Source of the DNA: an uncultured Lachnospiraceae bacterium
Lineage (GTDB): Bacteria; Bacillota; Clostridia; Lachnospirales; Lachnospiraceae
Assembly: GCA_903789615.1 (NCBI GenBank)
Contig: CAIFEV010000002.1
Span: 346,973 to 410,972, forward strand
Direction of reading: 5' to 3'
DNA: 64,000 nucleotides
The notes beneath the pieces were generated by a model, which was not told the origin of the DNA, did not search any database, and was given only the letters and a program-made list of their open reading frames with translations. Shown here piece after piece: positions 1-9,138 of the stretch. The position numbers and the translations under genes were made by a program. Every line of letters starts with the position of its first letter. The first letter of the stretch is position 1.

Positions 1-731
1 CCTCCGGAGAGCGAAGCCGCAATCAGATCCAGTGCCAGCGAAAGTCCTGATCCCTTCCAGTATCCGATCGGAAGGCTCTGATGTGTCTCCAGAATTTCCG
101 CCGCATTTTTCGTTATTTTCTGGTCTTTATTGAAACCGCCGTCGACCGGAAGCATTTTGCCGGCCCGCTTGTAGCTCTCGAGTTTCCCGTAGGAAAACAT
201 CGACATAGCGACATCCACAAGAACCGGGGTGTCACCGTTCGGGATTGCCAGAACAACCGGGTTATTGCCCAGACGTGCATCCCGGCCGCCCCAGGGCGGC
301 ATATTCGGTACCGTATTGGTCCAGAACACTCCGATGCAGTTTTCTTCTACAGCCATAAGCCCGTAATTACCCGGCCGCATCCAGTGGTTTGTATTAGCCA
401 GTGCGACAGTCCCGATCGTGTACTGCTTTGCCAGGCGGATTGCCTCTTTCGTGCACTGGTATGCGTTCAGATTTCCGGGACCGCGGTTTCCGTTCCATCT
501 CTCGAAAGCTCCGAAAGATTCACTCAGTGTCGCCTCGTGATCCAGAATCACAGAACCATTGTCCACACTCCGGATAAATTTCGGGAAACGGTTCAGTCCA
601 TGCGTGTACACACCGTCAAGGCTTGCATCCGCAAAAAGTTTCGCACTTATCGCCGCCTTTTCATCCGAAAGTCCTCTCTTTTTAAGCACCCTCAGGAACT
701 CAGAATACATCGTTTCATATGGTACTCTCAC
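1..731 (-). CDS. YiaK-type malate/L-lactate (Ldh_2) family NAD(P)-dependent reductase, partial
   Basis: The gene runs off the left edge, so only the first ~243 codons are present. The product matches the Ldh_2 / 2,3-diketo-L-gulonate reductase family: an N-terminal stretch with DGVYTHGLNRFP, then ANTNHWMRPGNYG with the family's substrate-contact histidine, and GYWKGSGLSLALDLIAA near the cut end, a family hallmark. The start is a GTG preceded by GGAGG about 8 bases upstream; that ribosome site overlaps the stop of the upstream permease gene, so the two are translationally linked. Family members reduce 2-keto acids or diketo sugar acids in the cytoplasm. Operon position suggests it handles a keto-sugar acid made by the pathway. 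The exact substrate cannot be read from sequence. Confidence 0.85.
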   Translation of the reverse strand, partial: MRVPYETMYSEFLRVLKKRGLSDEKAAISAKLFADASLDGVYTHGLNRFPKFIRSVDNGSVILDHEATLSESFGAFERWNGNRGPGNLNAYQCTKEAIRLAKQYTIGTVALANTNHWMRPGNYGLMAVEENCIGVFWTNTVPNMPPWGGRDARLGNNPVVLAIPNGDTPVLVDVAMSMFSYGKLESYKRAGKMLPVDGGFNKDQKITKNAAEILETHQSLPIGYWKGSGLSLALDLIAASLSG

Positions 732-744
732 GCTGATGACCTCC

Positions 745-1674
745 TCACCCTTTGACAGCACCAACCATGACGCCTTTTACAAAATACTTCTGAATAAACG
801 GGTACACAGCCAGAATCGGAACCGTTGCCACAACGATCGTCGCATACTGGATTGTCTCAGAGATCAGATACGCATCCGTATCCGAACCTGCCGTCATGCT
901 TGAGGTATCGTTCTGGATCAGCACTTCCCGCAGGATCAGCTGCAGAGGCTCCTTTGCCTTATCGTGAATGAACAGCATCGCGTTGAACCATGCATTCCAG
1001 TTGTATACAGCGTAAAAGAGAACCAGAACAGCGATGGTCGCCTTGACAAGAGGAACCATTATCTTCCACAGAACCGTCCAGTCATTAGCCCCGTCGAGTT
1101 TGGCCGACTCCACAAGTTCAGCCGGAACACCGGCCATAGCCGTGCGCATGATAATCAGATTGTAGGTATCGACCGCTGTCGGAATAATCAGGGACCAGAT
1201 ACTGCCATTCAGCCCAACTCCTTTGACTACCAGGAAAAACGGGATCATGCCGCCGTTGAAATACATACTGAAGACTATCAGAACTGTGATCAGGTGATTC
1301 CACATCACGTCTTTTCTGGACAGAACATACCCGGCTATGGCAGTAAGGCAGATACTCAGAGTCGTGCCGATGACCACAACAAAGATCGTTACGCCATATC
1401 CGGTCAGAATATTCCGGTTCCGGAATACAGCCTTGTACGACTCAAGAGAGAACCCCTCCGGCCAGAGAAGAAGTCCCTCATGAGCAGCATAGAGGGCCGG
1501 TTTGGAAAACGATGCCCAGAGTACATGCACCAGCGGAACAAGAACGATCAGCATAAGAATCAGGATAACAATGACATCCACAACGTCAAAGATACAGCTT
1601 CCAAGGCTTTCCTTGATGTGGCTTTTCTTTTTCTGATTTCGCGATGGCCTTACGGCCGCAGCAGCATTTGCCAT
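745..1674 (-). CDS. Carbohydrate ABC transporter permease, LplC/YtcP type
   Basis: A 309-residue CUT1-type inner-membrane permease. It has a basic N-terminus (residues 10-22), a first membrane helix near 30-53, further helices at about 93-118, 126-150, 160-178 and 211-230, and a last helix close to the C-terminus. The EAA loop that docks the ATPase is visible at about 186-205 (ELVESAKLDGANDW). Sequence style and length fit LplC/YtcP proteins, which import complex oligosaccharides. It sits 17 bases after the LplB-like permease and just before the reductase. No ATP-binding subunit is encoded in this cluster, as usual for Lpl-type systems that borrow a shared MsmX-like ATPase. Confidence 0.93.
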   Translation of the reverse strand: MANAAAAVRPSRNQKKKSHIKESLGSCIFDVVDVIVILILMLIVLVPLVHVLWASFSKPALYAAHEGLLLWPEGFSLESYKAVFRNRNILTGYGVTIFVVVIGTTLSICLTAIAGYVLSRKDVMWNHLITVLIVFSMYFNGGMIPFFLVVKGVGLNGSIWSLIIPTAVDTYNLIIMRTAMAGVPAELVESAKLDGANDWTVLWKIMVPLVKATIAVLVLFYAVYNWNAWFNAMLFIHDKAKEPLQLILREVLIQNDTSSMTAGSDTDAYLISETIQYATIVVATVPILAVYPFIQKYFVKGVMVGAVKG

Positions 1675-1691
1675 ATTGGATCACCTCCTCC

Positions 1692-2657
1692 TCACCACAG
1701 TCCGGAGCCGTTCAGCTTGTTCGAGATCTTATTGGTGATCAGGACAAGTCCGAAGCTGACAAGACAGTTAAACAGGCCGACGGCTGTTGAATAGCTGTAC
1801 TGGGCCTGAACAATACCCTGCCGGTACACATAGGTATTGATAACATCTGCCACATTCAGTGTTGCATCATTGTACAGAAGCATAACCCGCTCATATCCGA
1901 CATTGAATATCTTGCCCATCTTCAGAATGAACATAATGATGATCGTAGGAGCGATGCCAGGCAGCGTCACGTGAAGCATCTGCTGCCATCTCCCGGCCCC
2001 GTCTACACGTGCGGCTTCATAGAGCTGCTGATCAATTCCTGTCAGTGCAGACAGATATATGATGGAATTCCACCCCAGTGTCTGCCACAGTTCTGTCAGT
2101 ACATAGATTGGCAGAAAATATGACGGATTATTGAGCATCGCCTTTTCCTCGACGCCAAACAGAGCGTGAAGAATCTGCGTGATGGCTCCACCTGACCCTG
2201 TCAGAACGATGACCATACTGCACACAACAACCGTAGAAATAAAGTGCGGAATGTATGTCACCGTCTGCGCCACTTTTGAGAATTTCGCGCTTTTAAGTTC
2301 GTTGAGAAGCAGTGCCAGAATAATCGGACATGGGAATGTCAGCAGGGAACAGAGACTGATTTTGATCGTGTTCCGCAGCAGCCGGAAGAAATAATAATTC
2401 GTGAAAAATGCTTTAAAATGCTTGAAGCCGACGAACCGGCTCCCGAGAATCCCCCGGGCCGGTTTATAATCCAGGAAAGCAATGGAAAGCCCGAACATCG
2501 GCCCGAATTTGAAGATCGCATAATAGATCAGGATCGGCATGATCATCAGATACAGCAATTTATTTTTCTGCCAGTCCTTCGCGCATCTCTGCCGGAAGGT
2601 GAGTTTTGACACCGCGGCATTGCCCCCGGAGCCTTTTTGAACCTTTCTGTCTTTCAT
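1692..2657 (-). CDS. Carbohydrate ABC transporter permease, LplB type
   Basis: A 321-residue partner permease. The N-terminal cytoplasmic tail (to ~32) is followed by a membrane helix at 33-52, the LplB-type segment GPMFGLSIAFLDYKP, and further helices near 97-120, 134-154, 180-203 and 233-250. The EAA loop lies at 212-230 (YEAARVDGAGRWQQ). It forms the heteromeric channel with the adjacent LplC-like subunit and is presumably fed by the lipoprotein encoded at 9139-10836. A strong hairpin sits directly upstream of its ribosome-binding site, between it and the AraC gene, and may favour separate expression of the two permeases. Confidence 0.93.
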   Translation of the reverse strand: MKDRKVQKGSGGNAAVSKLTFRQRCAKDWQKNKLLYLMIMPILIYYAIFKFGPMFGLSIAFLDYKPARGILGSRFVGFKHFKAFFTNYYFFRLLRNTIKISLCSLLTFPCPIILALLLNELKSAKFSKVAQTVTYIPHFISTVVVCSMVIVLTGSGGAITQILHALFGVEEKAMLNNPSYFLPIYVLTELWQTLGWNSIIYLSALTGIDQQLYEAARVDGAGRWQQMLHVTLPGIAPTIIIMFILKMGKIFNVGYERVMLLYNDATLNVADVINTYVYRQGIVQAQYSYSTAVGLFNCLVSFGLVLITNKISNKLNGSGLW

Positions 2658-2669
2658 AAATTTCCTTTC

Positions 2670-2695
2670 TCTCCGGCCTTCACGCGGGCCGGAGA
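2670..2695 (-). repeat. Intercistronic hairpin between araC-type gene and lplB
   Basis: A perfect 9-base-pair stem (TCTCCGGCC / GGCCGGAGA) with an 8-base loop lies in the 44-base gap after the AraC stop and just upstream of the permease ribosome site. In the operon direction no U-tract follows, so it is not a good terminator. It looks like an mRNA-stabilising or processing hairpin. On the plus strand it is followed by CTCTTTTT, but nothing upstream on that strand needs termination. Confidence 0.6.
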
Positions 2696-2701
2696 CTCTT
2701 T

Positions 2702-5050
2702 TTAACCTTTTGGGTCAAGTCCGTTTTCCTCCGAATGCAGATCCCGGTACTGAGACGGCGTGACACCTTCATACTGTTTAAAAACCCGCAGGAACGTGCG
2801 TTTGCTGGCGAACCCGCAGATACGGCTTGCTTCTTCGACAGTCTTTCCCCTGAGCAGTTCCTCTTTCGCTTTTGAAAGTCTCAGAGTCGTGATGTAATGG
2901 GAAGGCGTATCTCCCTCTGACTGTTTGAAATATTTGGACAATACGGCCGGTGTCATGGAGAACTGTTCGGCCACCATGGCTGCGTTCATCTCCGGATTCA
3001 TAAAATTCTCCCCAATCCATCCGGTGATTTCCTGACTGAGCCCTCCTTTTGCCGTATTCTTTTCGTTTTCAGCAATGTCTGAGATTTTCTGACATGTAAC
3101 CCTCACCGCATCCAGCAGAGCTTCCTTCACAGTTCCTTTGTCCTGCCCACGGGTATGACAGACCTTCATCATCGCGTCATATCGGTACGTCACCACCGGA
3201 TCATCGGCAACATGTTTTCCTGCCCGTAAAATATCTGCGGCAATCCGCGACGCAAGATACTCAAAAGCCTCTCCGGAGATACGTTCTGATCTGTTAAGTA
3301 CAAGAATCTGCTGAATCTGCGCCATCGCGCCCTTTTCATCACCGTGCTGAATACAGTACATCAGCCTGTTCTCCACATCCACCGGATACTGCGGCAGATG
3401 ATCCTCCGAAACCCGCTTCAGATCACTGTAGCAGATGACATCGCTGTCGCTCTCCCTGCGATAGGTAAACACGGTTTCTGTCTCTTCAAACTCACGTCGT
3501 ATTCCGTTGATGCCATGATGCTCGTCACTGATCGCACTCTCATATCCGATATGAAACTGATCCATGACAAATGTTTTTGTTTTCTTTTCTGCCTTGCGCA
3601 CCTCTTCTGTCAGGTCACCATGCGCGGCATGCGCCGTCTTTTTCCACACAGCGTAAATAATTTCCTCTCTCCCTTCCTCCAGACACACACAGGAAAGTTC
3701 CGCATCCGCCAGATTCTCTTCGGTTACATTTTTCAAAATGAAATCTTTTAAATCAGCGCGCACAGACGCCGTCTCATCTTTTTCAATCTTGTACCGCAGC
3801 AGTATGCACGGCTGATCATCGGTTATTGCCAGGCCGACTTCACGGAACGTATCCCGGTCAAACTGTTTCGTAACCTCCCTCTGATGCAGAACCTGACTGT
3901 ATACCCCCCTGCGGATAGATATTTTCTGATGTTGAAGCAGATCGTCATTTTCCAGATTTTTTTCAACAAGCTGACGAATATGGCTGTCAATGTACTCATA
4001 TGCATCCGGCGGAAGAGCATCCGGAACTTTGCCGCCCTTCCTGTCGCTTCCGGCAAATGCGCCGATCGTTTTGGAGATTTCCGTATAACGTTTCCGGTAT
4101 TCTGCCGATATTACAATGGCAAATAATATAACATATATAGTAACAATGATAATTACCAGGCGGACCGCAAATTTGATCTGCTGCAGATAATTCACATCCC
4201 GGGTCAGTACACAGAAATCCCAGTTCTCATAATCTGAAGATATTGAAGTGACAACTTTTCCGCCGACAGAAAACCGGCTTCTTCTGCTCTCCCTGGCGCT
4301 CTCCAGAAGCCTGGACAGTATGATATCCGCATCCTCTTCTGACAGATCCGGGCTTCCGATTATGACTCTGTTGTTCCGGTCCGCAATGCAGAGAGAGCTC
4401 TCTTCCAGCCAGTCGGAAGCTTTCACAAGCTGATCCAGATCAAAAATCATCACGGCATTGCAGCCAGCCAGATCCTTTCGCATCACATTAAGCGGCCTGA
4501 CAAAAATCAGATATCCACTTTTATTTGAAGCACTTCCCGGCACCGCAAAACTCCGTGTCGTCTGGTACACACCGCTGATGGCGTCGTGAAAGCTTTCAAA
4601 CGGAACACCGGTTTCTGCGATTTCATGCCCATAGAAACTCTCTGCATCTCCATAATATGTGTCGGATGCCGCCAGATTGCTGCCCGGAAAATACAGATAA
4701 ATATGGTTTCCCGTCTGCCCTTCCATACTGTTGATGGACCGGGTAAGCTGATACAGTTCCCAGCGCGGGCCTTCCATATCCCCGCTCTCTAAGACCGCCT
4801 CCAGAACACTGCTGCTGTTCCCCGCCTCCGCGGTAAACTGCCGCAGCTGGGAAAGCAGGCTGTCAATCCGTATCCGGGTTATATCCAGCTGAATATTTCC
4901 GGTATATTCCAGATTTTCGCGCATGCTGTGGACCATGTGACCGGAACTGACGATCAGTGTCAGAATGGCCGCAAAAGCCATAATGAAATACGGAAGGCTC
5001 CATTTGCGCAGCAGACTGCGGTTGATTTTTGCTTTTCCAGCTTTGGGCAT
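2702..5050 (-). CDS. Membrane-anchored AraC-family transcriptional regulator (YesN/YtcQ-like one-component sensor)
   Basis: A protein of about 782 residues with two membrane helices (roughly 19-37 and 294-315) flanking an extracytoplasmic sensor of about 255 residues. A cytoplasmic linker and a C-terminal AraC double helix-turn-helix over the last ~105 residues follow; the second HTH includes EEASRICGFASKRTFLRVFKQYEGVTPSQYR. Such proteins sense extracellular sugars or loaded binding proteins and activate adjacent lpl-type operons. The ATG at 5050 is chosen because GGGAG lies 9 bases upstream; earlier in-frame GTG/ATG codons at 5074 and 5071 lack a ribosome site. An extended -10 element lies upstream, so it may also be made independently of the operon. 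Confidence 0.9.
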   Translation of the reverse strand: MPKAGKAKINRSLLRKWSLPYFIMAFAAILTLIVSSGHMVHSMRENLEYTGNIQLDITRIRIDSLLSQLRQFTAEAGNSSSVLEAVLESGDMEGPRWELYQLTRSINSMEGQTGNHIYLYFPGSNLAASDTYYGDAESFYGHEIAETGVPFESFHDAISGVYQTTRSFAVPGSASNKSGYLIFVRPLNVMRKDLAGCNAVMIFDLDQLVKASDWLEESSLCIADRNNRVIIGSPDLSEEDADIILSRLLESARESRRSRFSVGGKVVTSISSDYENWDFCVLTRDVNYLQQIKFAVRLVIIIVTIYVILFAIVISAEYRKRYTEISKTIGAFAGSDRKGGKVPDALPPDAYEYIDSHIRQLVEKNLENDDLLQHQKISIRRGVYSQVLHQREVTKQFDRDTFREVGLAITDDQPCILLRYKIEKDETASVRADLKDFILKNVTEENLADAELSCVCLEEGREEIIYAVWKKTAHAAHGDLTEEVRKAEKKTKTFVMDQFHIGYESAISDEHHGINGIRREFEETETVFTYRRESDSDVICYSDLKRVSEDHLPQYPVDVENRLMYCIQHGDEKGAMAQIQQILVLNRSERISGEAFEYLASRIAADILRAGKHVADDPVVTYRYDAMMKVCHTRGQDKGTVKEALLDAVRVTCQKISDIAENEKNTAKGGLSQEITGWIGENFMNPEMNAAMVAEQFSMTPAVLSKYFKQSEGDTPSHYITTLRLSKAKEELLRGKTVEEASRICGFASKRTFLRVFKQYEGVTPSQYRDLHSEENGLDPKG

Positions 5051-5091
5051 TTTTACTTTCTCCCGGAACATCACGATAAGATATAGACTAT

Positions 5092-5100
5092 ATTATAACA
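5092..5100 (-). promoter_or_regulatory. Extended -10 promoter candidate for the AraC regulator
   Basis: Minus-strand TGTTATAAT (TG-N-TATAAT) lies about 40 bases upstream of the chosen AraC start and just after the stop of the Gfo/Idh/MocA gene. No convincing -35 is seen, but extended -10 promoters need little. It would allow basal expression of the sensor without the operon promoter. Confidence 0.45.
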
Positions 5101-5121
5101 TCCCGGAGCTTTGCCGCCGCA

Positions 5122-6243
5122 TCACACAGTAACCGGATGTTTGCAGTGCTCCTGCAGCTTATCCAGAAACAGATCATCGTCTACCGGAACGTCAGTCCAG
5201 CCTCCACCTGTCCAGGATGACAGGTGGATCGCGTTGGAAATTTCCAGCCCGTTAAGCCCCTCTGCTCCCGGTGCAATCGGCTTTTTCCCGTCAAGGATAC
5301 AGTCAGCAAAATTGCTCAGGATTCCGGCATGCGATGTATACGTCCCCTTTACCGGAACCTCGCAGTTCCAGACCTCCGGTTTCCCAAGTCCTTTTGTCCA
5401 CGTCCGGTTGAATTCCGGTTCCGGAATCCGAAGTCTGCGGAAAACAAGAGAATTGTTTTCAACCACAATCTGTCCTCTGTCGCCGTCAATTTCCAGCCTG
5501 TTTGTACCGGGCGCTTCCCCGACGGTCGTGATATAGGCCCCGGTTGCCCCGTTCGGGTATTCAGCCACCGCATACAGGTCATCTTCAACTTCAATTTTCC
5601 TGTGTTTTCCGTAATAAACCTGTGAGCGCACGCGGGAAGGCATTCCGCAGATCCACTGCCATAAATCCAGATTATGCGGATTCTGATTCAGAAGAACACC
5701 GCCTCCCTCGCCGTCCCAGGTGACTCTCCAGCCGCCCTGATCATAGTAGCTCTGGGAGCGGTACCAGTCTGTGATGATCCAGATGACTCTCCTCATTTCT
5801 CCCATTTCGCCGCTCTGAAGCAGATCTTTCACCTTGCAGTAGAGCGGATTGGTCCTCTGATTAAAATCCATGCAGAATACAATATCCGGATGCTCCGCCG
5901 CCGTGGCGTTCATGCGTTTCACCTGTCTTGTGTACACCCCGGCCGGTTTTTCTACCAGCACATGCACCCCGGCACGTATTGCTTCTTCCGCCAGTGACGG
6001 ATGCAGATAATGTGGAACCGCAATAACAACGCCGTCCACCTCGCCGCTGTGGATCAGAGCTTCTGCGGAATCATACAGTCTGACAGAATCTCCGAGCATC
6101 GTCCGGGCTGCCTTCAGCCGTCCGGGATCCGTATCAGCCACCGCCGTAATGGTGAGTCTCGAAACTTTCCCCGAAAGGATCTCTTTAGCGTGCTGTGAAC
6201 CGATATGTCCAAATCCGATAATTCCGAATCGTACTTTTCTCAT
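5122..6243 (-). CDS. Gfo/Idh/MocA family oxidoreductase
   Basis: A 373-residue NAD(P)-dependent sugar or inositol dehydrogenase-like enzyme. The N-terminal Rossmann fold shows GIIGFGHIGSQHA (residues 7-19) and the family EKP motif in VLVEKPAG. The C-terminal alpha/beta domain carries GGGVLLNQNPHNLD, the region that normally holds the catalytic histidine. Family members oxidise, reduce or epimerise sugars and sugar acids in the cytoplasm. The start overlaps the stop of the upstream isomerase gene by 4 bases (ATGA), so the two are translationally coupled. The substrate is unknown but likely shared with the second oxidoreductase of this operon. Confidence 0.92.
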   Translation of the reverse strand: MRKVRFGIIGFGHIGSQHAKEILSGKVSRLTITAVADTDPGRLKAARTMLGDSVRLYDSAEALIHSGEVDGVVIAVPHYLHPSLAEEAIRAGVHVLVEKPAGVYTRQVKRMNATAAEHPDIVFCMDFNQRTNPLYCKVKDLLQSGEMGEMRRVIWIITDWYRSQSYYDQGGWRVTWDGEGGGVLLNQNPHNLDLWQWICGMPSRVRSQVYYGKHRKIEVEDDLYAVAEYPNGATGAYITTVGEAPGTNRLEIDGDRGQIVVENNSLVFRRLRIPEPEFNRTWTKGLGKPEVWNCEVPVKGTYTSHAGILSNFADCILDGKKPIAPGAEGLNGLEISNAIHLSSWTGGGWTDVPVDDDLFLDKLQEHCKHPVTV

Positions 6244-7037
6244 GCCTGTGCCTTATCCGCCTCCTTTTCCAGTCCTCTGAGCAGTTTCAGTGCTTCCGGT
6301 GCATCCTTTTCAATATTATCCGTCTTACCTTCTATGCTCATGCGCCCTTCATATCCGATTTCTCTCAGGCCGGCAAAAAGCATCTCATACTGCTCCCCTT
6401 CTCTGCCCAGCGGATATCTCCGCCCGTCAGATGCCGCGATGTGAATGTGCTTTAACGGCTTCACCATCCGGAGATATTCCAGGCTGTCGGCATTTTTCAT
6501 GACATGGTAATAGTCACAGAGCAGTGACACATTATCCATCCGCGCGTCCGCTGCGAGAATTGCGCCCTCTTCCAGCGTGTTGATCATATTGGTCTCCGCT
6601 CTTGAAAGCGGTTCAATGACAATTTCAACTCCGTGCTGCGCAGCAACCTTTCCGGTCAGGCGGACAACACTAAGCAGTCTGCGGTAATATATCCCGAAAT
6701 CCGCTCTGCCCGGGCAGTTTCTCGCTTTTCCGCTTCCGAAAACCGCTATTTTCCCTCCGAACCCTTCAATCATGGAAAAGATCTTCTCGTCAAGCTGCTG
6801 AAGGTCCTGTTCGGAAAAGCTTCCGTCCACAATATTGATTGTCTTCGGAAAAAGAACATTCCAGCTTTCTGCTCTCAGATCAAGATCTCTCAGCAGCGCC
6901 TGACCATCCTGAATTTCCCTGTCCGTAAGCTGCAGAGTTTTTGACGCATTCAGTTCAATATAATCGTACCCTGTTTCTTTCAGAAGTCTGGCATTCTCCA
7001 GGCCCGTACAGATCCCATACCGCATAACTCCTGTCAT
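6240..7037 (-). CDS. Sugar phosphate isomerase/epimerase (xylose isomerase-like TIM barrel)
   Basis: A 265-residue protein of the AP-endonuclease-2 / IolE-like TIM-barrel family. It begins RYGICTGLENARLLKETGYDYIEL and shows the metal-site segments typical of the fold: VIEPLSRAETN, LLCDYYHVMKN, HIHIAASDGRRYP and MSIEGK, supplying Glu, Asp/His, His and Glu ligands. Such enzymes isomerise or epimerise keto-sugars or act as inosose-type dehydratases. Two adjacent ATGs (residues 1 and 5) each have GGAG-containing sequence just upstream, so the exact start is uncertain by 12 bases. It lies between the lyase and an oxidoreductase, consistent with processing of released sugar units. Confidence 0.88.
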   Translation of the reverse strand: MTGVMRYGICTGLENARLLKETGYDYIELNASKTLQLTDREIQDGQALLRDLDLRAESWNVLFPKTINIVDGSFSEQDLQQLDEKIFSMIEGFGGKIAVFGSGKARNCPGRADFGIYYRRLLSVVRLTGKVAAQHGVEIVIEPLSRAETNMINTLEEGAILAADARMDNVSLLCDYYHVMKNADSLEYLRMVKPLKHIHIAASDGRRYPLGREGEQYEMLFAGLREIGYEGRMSIEGKTDNIEKDAPEALKLLRGLEKEADKAQA

Positions 7038-7046
7038 ATCCTCCTG

Positions 7047-9071
7047 TCATATAAGTTCGTATCTGTCCTCAAACAGTTTCAGATTCTTTCCGCCCGGCAG
7101 AATGACCGTCTCATGATCTTCTCCGATTTCTCCTGTATACGCCCCTGCGCCTTCCGGCTGAAGAATTGTGATCAGTACCAGCGGGGCTCTGCCTTCCTGT
7201 TTTATTATCAGCTGCGGAATCGGCTTCTTCCACATATATCCGCCCGAATACCATCCCCCGATCGGATCTTCACTGCCGCAGAGTATACGGGATGTAAACT
7301 GCCTGTCGGAAGCAATGCTCACGTCATACGGATTTCCGTTCACAGAGGTGTAGGAAAACTGCCCTTTTCCCAGAGCTGCCAGACTGCCGAAATAAAAGTT
7401 ATAGTACAGACGTATATCATGGTCATGCCGGCAGATTCCGGTCAGGCGGTCTTCAATTACGAATATGTCCCCCGGGAAGCGGAAAACCCTGCGTCTGTGA
7501 AACATCGGATCGTCCATGTACGCATATCCGTTGTGCGAGATGTCAATCAGCTGCATCTGCGGCGTATCCGTAAACGCATGCAGATATGTGCGCACTCCAC
7601 GCACCTTTTTAAGGCCCGGCTCGGAGCCCATCTCATGGTCATCAATATACAGCGTGTTATGCGCTTTTGCGGACAGGAAGTACTTTCGCCAGTCTTTCCA
7701 GCAGGAAGAGTTATATACATACCGGCCGCTGTCTGTCAGAATATTCTCGCCCCGTATGCTGATCTCCAAATGCCCTGTATCATTGTGAGAATGAGCGCTT
7801 ACCTCTCCCCGTTCAAGCTGTATCCCGTGAACGTGAAAACAGGTATCCGTATCACCCCAGCCCGTCCTCATGACATAGATTCCGGCTGACGGATACGCAA
7901 AATCTTTTTTCTCCGGAGCACTTCCTTCTTTCCGGCATGTTGCCATATACAGAAATTCCGGACGTTTCGTTGTCTCATACATCTTCCGGAAAAATGCTCT
8001 GAGTTCATTCAGATCCAGAGGATCGAACGAAAGATTCATACCCTCATAGAGCGAAGTATCGGTTCTGCGGGTCTTCAGATCTTCACAGTCCGCATCACCG
8101 ATCATCGGTGTGGTCAGATCCGGCTTCACAATGCTCACCAGAAATCCCGCTGCTTTTTCAAGGGTGGGAAGCATATACGGCGGCACCGGGAAGCCGTTTG
8201 ACCGCAAAAGGAGGAAACACTGAAAATATGCATTGGACGCGCACAGGTGATAGACCGGTGTGCGCTCCATATGAATTCCATCGTTATCCCAGGAATATTT
8301 CACTTCCTGTGTGACTCTGCGATACCCGGTCACAAGCCAGTCGGACCGGATTTCCGGGAAGAGAATCCCGCATTCCAGAAGCCCGGCGGATTCCATCGTC
8401 AGCCAGTTGCTGGAATGCGTGTGATTGCTGAAATTCTTCATCAGAAAATCACAGTGATCGCAGATCAGAGAAAGGATCATGTTCCATGCGTTCCCGTCAA
8501 GCAACGGGCTCTTTCGGAAGATCTCAAGCGCTGGAAGCCATGAAGTAAACAGCCTCATACCCGCTTCGAGTGTTCTCCAGGAATGCCCCGGGAACGGATA
8601 GTTCCTGTCAATTTCACGATACTCATCTGTCATAAACGGTGTGACCGGGCAGTTCACGGCCCAGCTTTTCATTTCTGACAGAAATTCTTTTGTATATTTC
8701 TCTTCGCCCGTCAGTGCATAGGCTCTGGCAAGCGGCTGCCAGTATATATGTCTGTATAAAGACCAGGTCCACTCCTTGTCGCGGGATGTATCTGCAGTCG
8801 GATTAAACTGCCACTCAATCTCCCCCGGAAAATGGTATCCGTAAATCGTGTGATCCAGCACTTCCTCCGCATCCCGGAGGATCTGCGGATCATGCAGCTG
8901 TTTTGCCTGATCGGCATCGAAAAGATACTGCGGTGACGTTCTTGTCCGGAAATGCCTGGCCACCGCTTCCATTGCGCCGACAGAATCCCCGGCCTTATAG
9001 GCTGTACCCGCCTCTTTCATGCCGGGCGCCGTAAAATCAAGCCTTTCAAGCAACTTTCCGTACTGTTCCAT
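7047..9071 (-). CDS. Heparinase II/III family polysaccharide lyase-like protein
   Basis: About 674 residues from the ATG at 9071, which has AGGAG 8 bases upstream; a longer reading would overlap the binding-protein gene and adds no family sequence. The N-terminal half is a helical (alpha/alpha toroid) domain with the conserved NHTHSSNWLTMESAG near residues 216-230. The C-terminal half is a beta-sandwich beginning around 395, with HSHNDTGHLEISIRGENILTDSGRYVYN near 427-454. Family members cleave uronate-containing polysaccharides or oligosaccharides (heparin/heparan, alginate, related uronans) by beta-elimination. No signal peptide is visible, so it probably acts in the cytoplasm on imported oligosaccharides. 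The exact glycan cannot be assigned. Confidence 0.88.
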   Translation of the reverse strand: MEQYGKLLERLDFTAPGMKEAGTAYKAGDSVGAMEAVARHFRTRTSPQYLFDADQAKQLHDPQILRDAEEVLDHTIYGYHFPGEIEWQFNPTADTSRDKEWTWSLYRHIYWQPLARAYALTGEEKYTKEFLSEMKSWAVNCPVTPFMTDEYREIDRNYPFPGHSWRTLEAGMRLFTSWLPALEIFRKSPLLDGNAWNMILSLICDHCDFLMKNFSNHTHSSNWLTMESAGLLECGILFPEIRSDWLVTGYRRVTQEVKYSWDNDGIHMERTPVYHLCASNAYFQCFLLLRSNGFPVPPYMLPTLEKAAGFLVSIVKPDLTTPMIGDADCEDLKTRRTDTSLYEGMNLSFDPLDLNELRAFFRKMYETTKRPEFLYMATCRKEGSAPEKKDFAYPSAGIYVMRTGWGDTDTCFHVHGIQLERGEVSAHSHNDTGHLEISIRGENILTDSGRYVYNSSCWKDWRKYFLSAKAHNTLYIDDHEMGSEPGLKKVRGVRTYLHAFTDTPQMQLIDISHNGYAYMDDPMFHRRRVFRFPGDIFVIEDRLTGICRHDHDIRLYYNFYFGSLAALGKGQFSYTSVNGNPYDVSIASDRQFTSRILCGSEDPIGGWYSGGYMWKKPIPQLIIKQEGRAPLVLITILQPEGAGAYTGEIGEDHETVILPGGKNLKLFEDRYELI

Positions 9072-9138
9072 ACTGCCTGTCTCCTGAGATATCCGGAAGC
9101 CGGACCCTGCAGGATCCGGCTCCGGAAAAATAAGCATG

